NCBI RefSeq assembly: GCF_901000735.1
Contig: NC_081541.1
Location: forward strand, 5,015,021-5,079,020
Length of the DNA stretch: 64,000 bases
Direction: 5' to 3'
Origin: Corylus avellana
Taxonomy: Eukaryota > Streptophyta > Magnoliopsida > Fagales > Betulaceae
Shown here: one piece after another, positions 61,877-64,000 of the stretch
Numbering within the stretch: the stretch's first letter is position 1
Layout: each line of letters starts with the position of its first letter
The notes under the pieces: model-generated
Database searches by the model: none
What the model was told of the DNA's origin: nothing
What the model saw: only the letters and a program-made list of their open reading frames with translations
Program-made: the position numbers and the translations under genes

Positions 61877-63178
61877 CTACAACTGATCACATTTGGCAGG
61901 AATAAAAGACACAGTATCCTTCTTGAGATCATGAACAACCAGCATATTTTGCTGCTGAAAGTTGCCGAATATTGACAAAGCACCCGTCGGAGCCATTGCC
62001 AAGCATGCCACTCCCATTTCCTTAGTCACTATCATATAATTCTCCCGTGGCAGCTCCAAATCTAACCCCTTGAAATGAAAAACCATTCGAGGGATGCCTG
62101 CCTTAAGTTCCTCATCATCTCCTGAGTTAACTTCAAAGCAAACATCCAAACCCATTGTGGAGAAACTCGACACATTTAGTTTCGCCTGTGCCAGAAACTC
62201 TTGCGTTAGAATGCTAAATGCATCCTCTTGTAAGCTAGTGATTGTGGTTCCGGAATCAATGATCATGCCGCCCACTCCGTCGACTATTTCGAACACTTGT
62301 CTTGGTATGGGCAAGAGAGCATCGCCGACGGTGATGGCTTCAAGAGATAGGTAGTAAAACAATGGCTGCGATGGGTTTTTAATCAATGGGGTGGATTTGA
62401 GCCGCTGCCCATGTGTGATTTTCAAATCTTTTAGAGACCCAAAGAAAAGGCTACTTTTCTTTTTGGCAGTAATGGATGTTAAACAGTACGAGAATGTCTG
62501 CACATTGAGCTGTGCAACAAGGGAAGTAGGTCCTCGCCCGAGGCCCAATATCCCCGCGGCGTGGTCAAGTCCCACCCCCTCGTTGTCGACACCACACCCA
62601 AATCCTATATTTGGCACGGGAACATGGTGGTGCGAGTCTCCAAAGGTGAAAGTGTCTGTTGCAATAAACCCTTCTGTGGTCGATTCATCACCATAAACAT
62701 TATTGTACTGACATGATTCATTCCCACACTTTGAGTTGACAAAATCCTTGCACAACAGACTATCGCATGAAACATTCTTAAACGAAGATGATAGCGCCGG
62801 GTCAAAAACAGGCGTTGGTTGCTTGAAACAGCGCCTACATGGCTTGCATTGCGTCCAGATCAAGTCACTGCCCGTGTCCATTATGGCGCGGAAAGGTATT
62901 GGCGGGGTCCCTATCGACAAGTTCATCAAGAAGGCTCCATCTCCACCTAGAATCGGCGCTTGAAAAGCTTTTGTTCGTACTGCAAGGCCCAGCCTATCGA
63001 CCCGCATTTTCCCACGGAGGAGTTCTTGTTGGATGATTTGTATGTCGGAAAGATTTTGGTTGGTGTCGATGCGTGAGAGGCTGACCCGGAAGCTGAAATT
63101 TTCTTGGGAGGAGCATCCCAATGGGAGGAGAATTAGTATCAAAATTGATAGAGAGGGAACAGGGAGATATTGTGCCAT
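61877..63178 (-). CDS. Nepenthesin-type aspartic protease (family A1), intronless
   Basis: Secreted pepsin-like protease. A single exon of 433 codons, normal for this plant group. Residues 1-24 are a signal peptide; the propeptide runs to about residue 75. The first catalytic motif DTGSDLIWTQC has Asp at 101 and the second, IIDSGTTITSL, has Asp at 308, so both active-site aspartates are present. Between them lies the Cys-rich insert of nepenthesin-like enzymes (CKPCRRCFKQ and CDSLLC, KCGNESCQY). The usual flap sequence YGDGS reads YGDES here. FGCGVDNEG, GILGLGRG and SYCL follow the family pattern, and the end SIFGNFQQQNMLVVHDL with FIPAKC is complete. No C-terminal hydrophobic tail, so it is not GPI-anchored. 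The substrate is unknown; relatives include CDR1-like immune proteases and storage-protein or pollen enzymes. Confidence 0.93.
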   Translation of the reverse strand: MAQYLPVPSLSILILILLPLGCSSQENFSFRVSLSRIDTNQNLSDIQIIQQELLRGKMRVDRLGLAVRTKAFQAPILGGDGAFLMNLSIGTPPIPFRAIMDTGSDLIWTQCKPCRRCFKQPTPVFDPALSSSFKNVSCDSLLCKDFVNSKCGNESCQYNNVYGDESTTEGFIATDTFTFGDSHHHVPVPNIGFGCGVDNEGVGLDHAAGILGLGRGPTSLVAQLNVQTFSYCLTSITAKKKSSLFFGSLKDLKITHGQRLKSTPLIKNPSQPLFYYLSLEAITVGDALLPIPRQVFEIVDGVGGMIIDSGTTITSLQEDAFSILTQEFLAQAKLNVSSFSTMGLDVCFEVNSGDDEELKAGIPRMVFHFKGLDLELPRENYMIVTKEMGVACLAMAPTGALSIFGNFQQQNMLVVHDLKKDTVSFIPAKCDQL

Positions 63179-63380
63179 TGTGTACGTGCATGCAAATTTA
63201 GGGCGACGTACGTAATGAACAAGTGAATTGGCAGATAGAATTTATAGTGGTTTTCTAAGGATGAAACATTTGGTGGAGGTGAGGATGATGCGGAAAATGT
63301 GCGTTGAACTGGTCATGCCAACCAATGGTGCAGCTCATGCACGTGCAAAACGTAATGAGTGCTACACCACTATATATATA

Positions 63381-63562
63381 TTTTAGAAAGGCTATTTGTG
63401 TCTTATTAAGAATAATGTGGTTATTAAAATTACCATTGGGCTTTTGATTGATCATTATTGAGTTTTGATTGATCATTATTGAGTTTTGATCAAATAGTGA
63501 TTTTAATAGCCACATTATTCGTAGTATAACACAGGTAGGACACAAATAGACCATTTAGAATT
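63381..63562. mobile_element. Inverted-repeat MITE (family A), intact copy
   Basis: The left arm TAGAAAGGCTATTTGTGTCT with AATAATGTGGTTATTAAAAT is mirrored on the right, where the reverse complement reads TAAATGGTCTATTTGTGTCC and AATAATGTGGCTATTAAAAT. The centre holds two copies of GATTGATCATTATTGAGTTT in tandem. It lies about 200 bp upstream of the protease start codon, so it is within its promoter region. Confidence 0.8.
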
Positions 63563-64000
63563 ACTCATATATATTACTCTTTTTTTTTTTTTATAAACAT
63601 TTTATTACCTTCCTATAAAGACAAGGGTTGACATTTTTATTTCAAAGCATTAACCTTGAGAGTCTCAAAAACTTTTAGACCAGTCGTCATTAAAAAATTA
63701 AAATAAAATTTGAGAATTAGTTAAAAATAACATGTCAACATTATAAAAAAATTGTATAATACAAATATGCTATACAATATTACTCTTCCATAAATTTTCA
63801 AACAATTGGTTGAACTAAGAACTTATTAATGAGTCTTAAAGGAAACTCATGACTCAATTTTTTTTCTTCCTAATTTAATAGGAAAAGGGTTATAATGGGA
63901 ATCCTTCACACTCCTAATCCGAAATAAAGAGAGATTGGATGATCCTAAAAATGAGAAAATGGATGGGCTTCCCAACAACAGACCAAAAACGAAATTTAAC
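63563..64000. other. AT-rich right edge
   Basis: About 440 bp of AT-rich sequence with a T run at 63580-63591. No gene or clear element is seen. Confidence 0.5.

Overview
The window is nuclear DNA from a flowering plant, most likely a woody eudicot. Evidence: intron-rich genes with GT-AG junctions, AT-rich spacers, tRNA-derived SINEs, fold-back MITEs, LINE tails, and proteins of plant-only families (nepenthesin-type protease, LYM LysM receptor, KT-type nucleotide-sugar transporter). Species cannot be named from the sequence. No CRISPR array, operon, rRNA gene or convincing functional tRNA gene is present.

Layout: the 5' part of a PDS5 cohesin-cofactor gene (-, runs off the left edge, start codon at 6016); a small unnamed gene (+, 6344-6880) sharing a 327-bp divergent promoter with PDS5; Rab escort protein REP (-, 7880-12456); a 10-kb gene-free spacer full of nested MITEs and SINEs; a UDP-galactose transporter of the UDP-GALT1 type (+, 22453-27242); a universal-stress-protein-domain gene (-, 27977-29414); an ELG1/ATAD5-like PCNA unloader (-); a 4.2-kb TE-rich spacer; a LYM1/LYM3-type LysM GPI protein (+, 57748-60576); and an intronless nepenthesin-type aspartic protease (-, 61877-63178). 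I reconstructed exons by hand so that every junction keeps frame; the only weak point is one 27-nt exon near the ELG1 3' end.

The middle of the window is almost certainly a scaffolding artefact. Positions 26827-35738 and 35839-44690 are near-identical copies separated by exactly 100 N. The second copy begins at the first base after the gap and the first copy ends at the last base before it, as expected when two overlapping contigs (probably the two haplotypes) were joined without being merged. As a result the stress-protein gene appears twice, ELG1 appears as one whole and one truncated copy, and an orphan last exon of the transporter appears at 36027-36254. The real locus should hold one of each.

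From memory of Arabidopsis, PDS5B, UDP-GALT1, ELG1 and LYM3 are the consecutive loci At1g77600, At1g77610, At1g77620 and At1g77630, so this window keeps an old gene order with REP and other genes interspersed. PDS5 and ELG1 both act on chromatin at or behind replication forks (cohesion; PCNA removal); REP and the transporter act in membrane traffic and Golgi glycan supply; the LYM protein and protease are secreted or cell-surface products. No new biological system is evident; the most informative signals are the assembly duplication, a miniature LTR retrotransposon in an ELG1 intron, and nested mobile elements.
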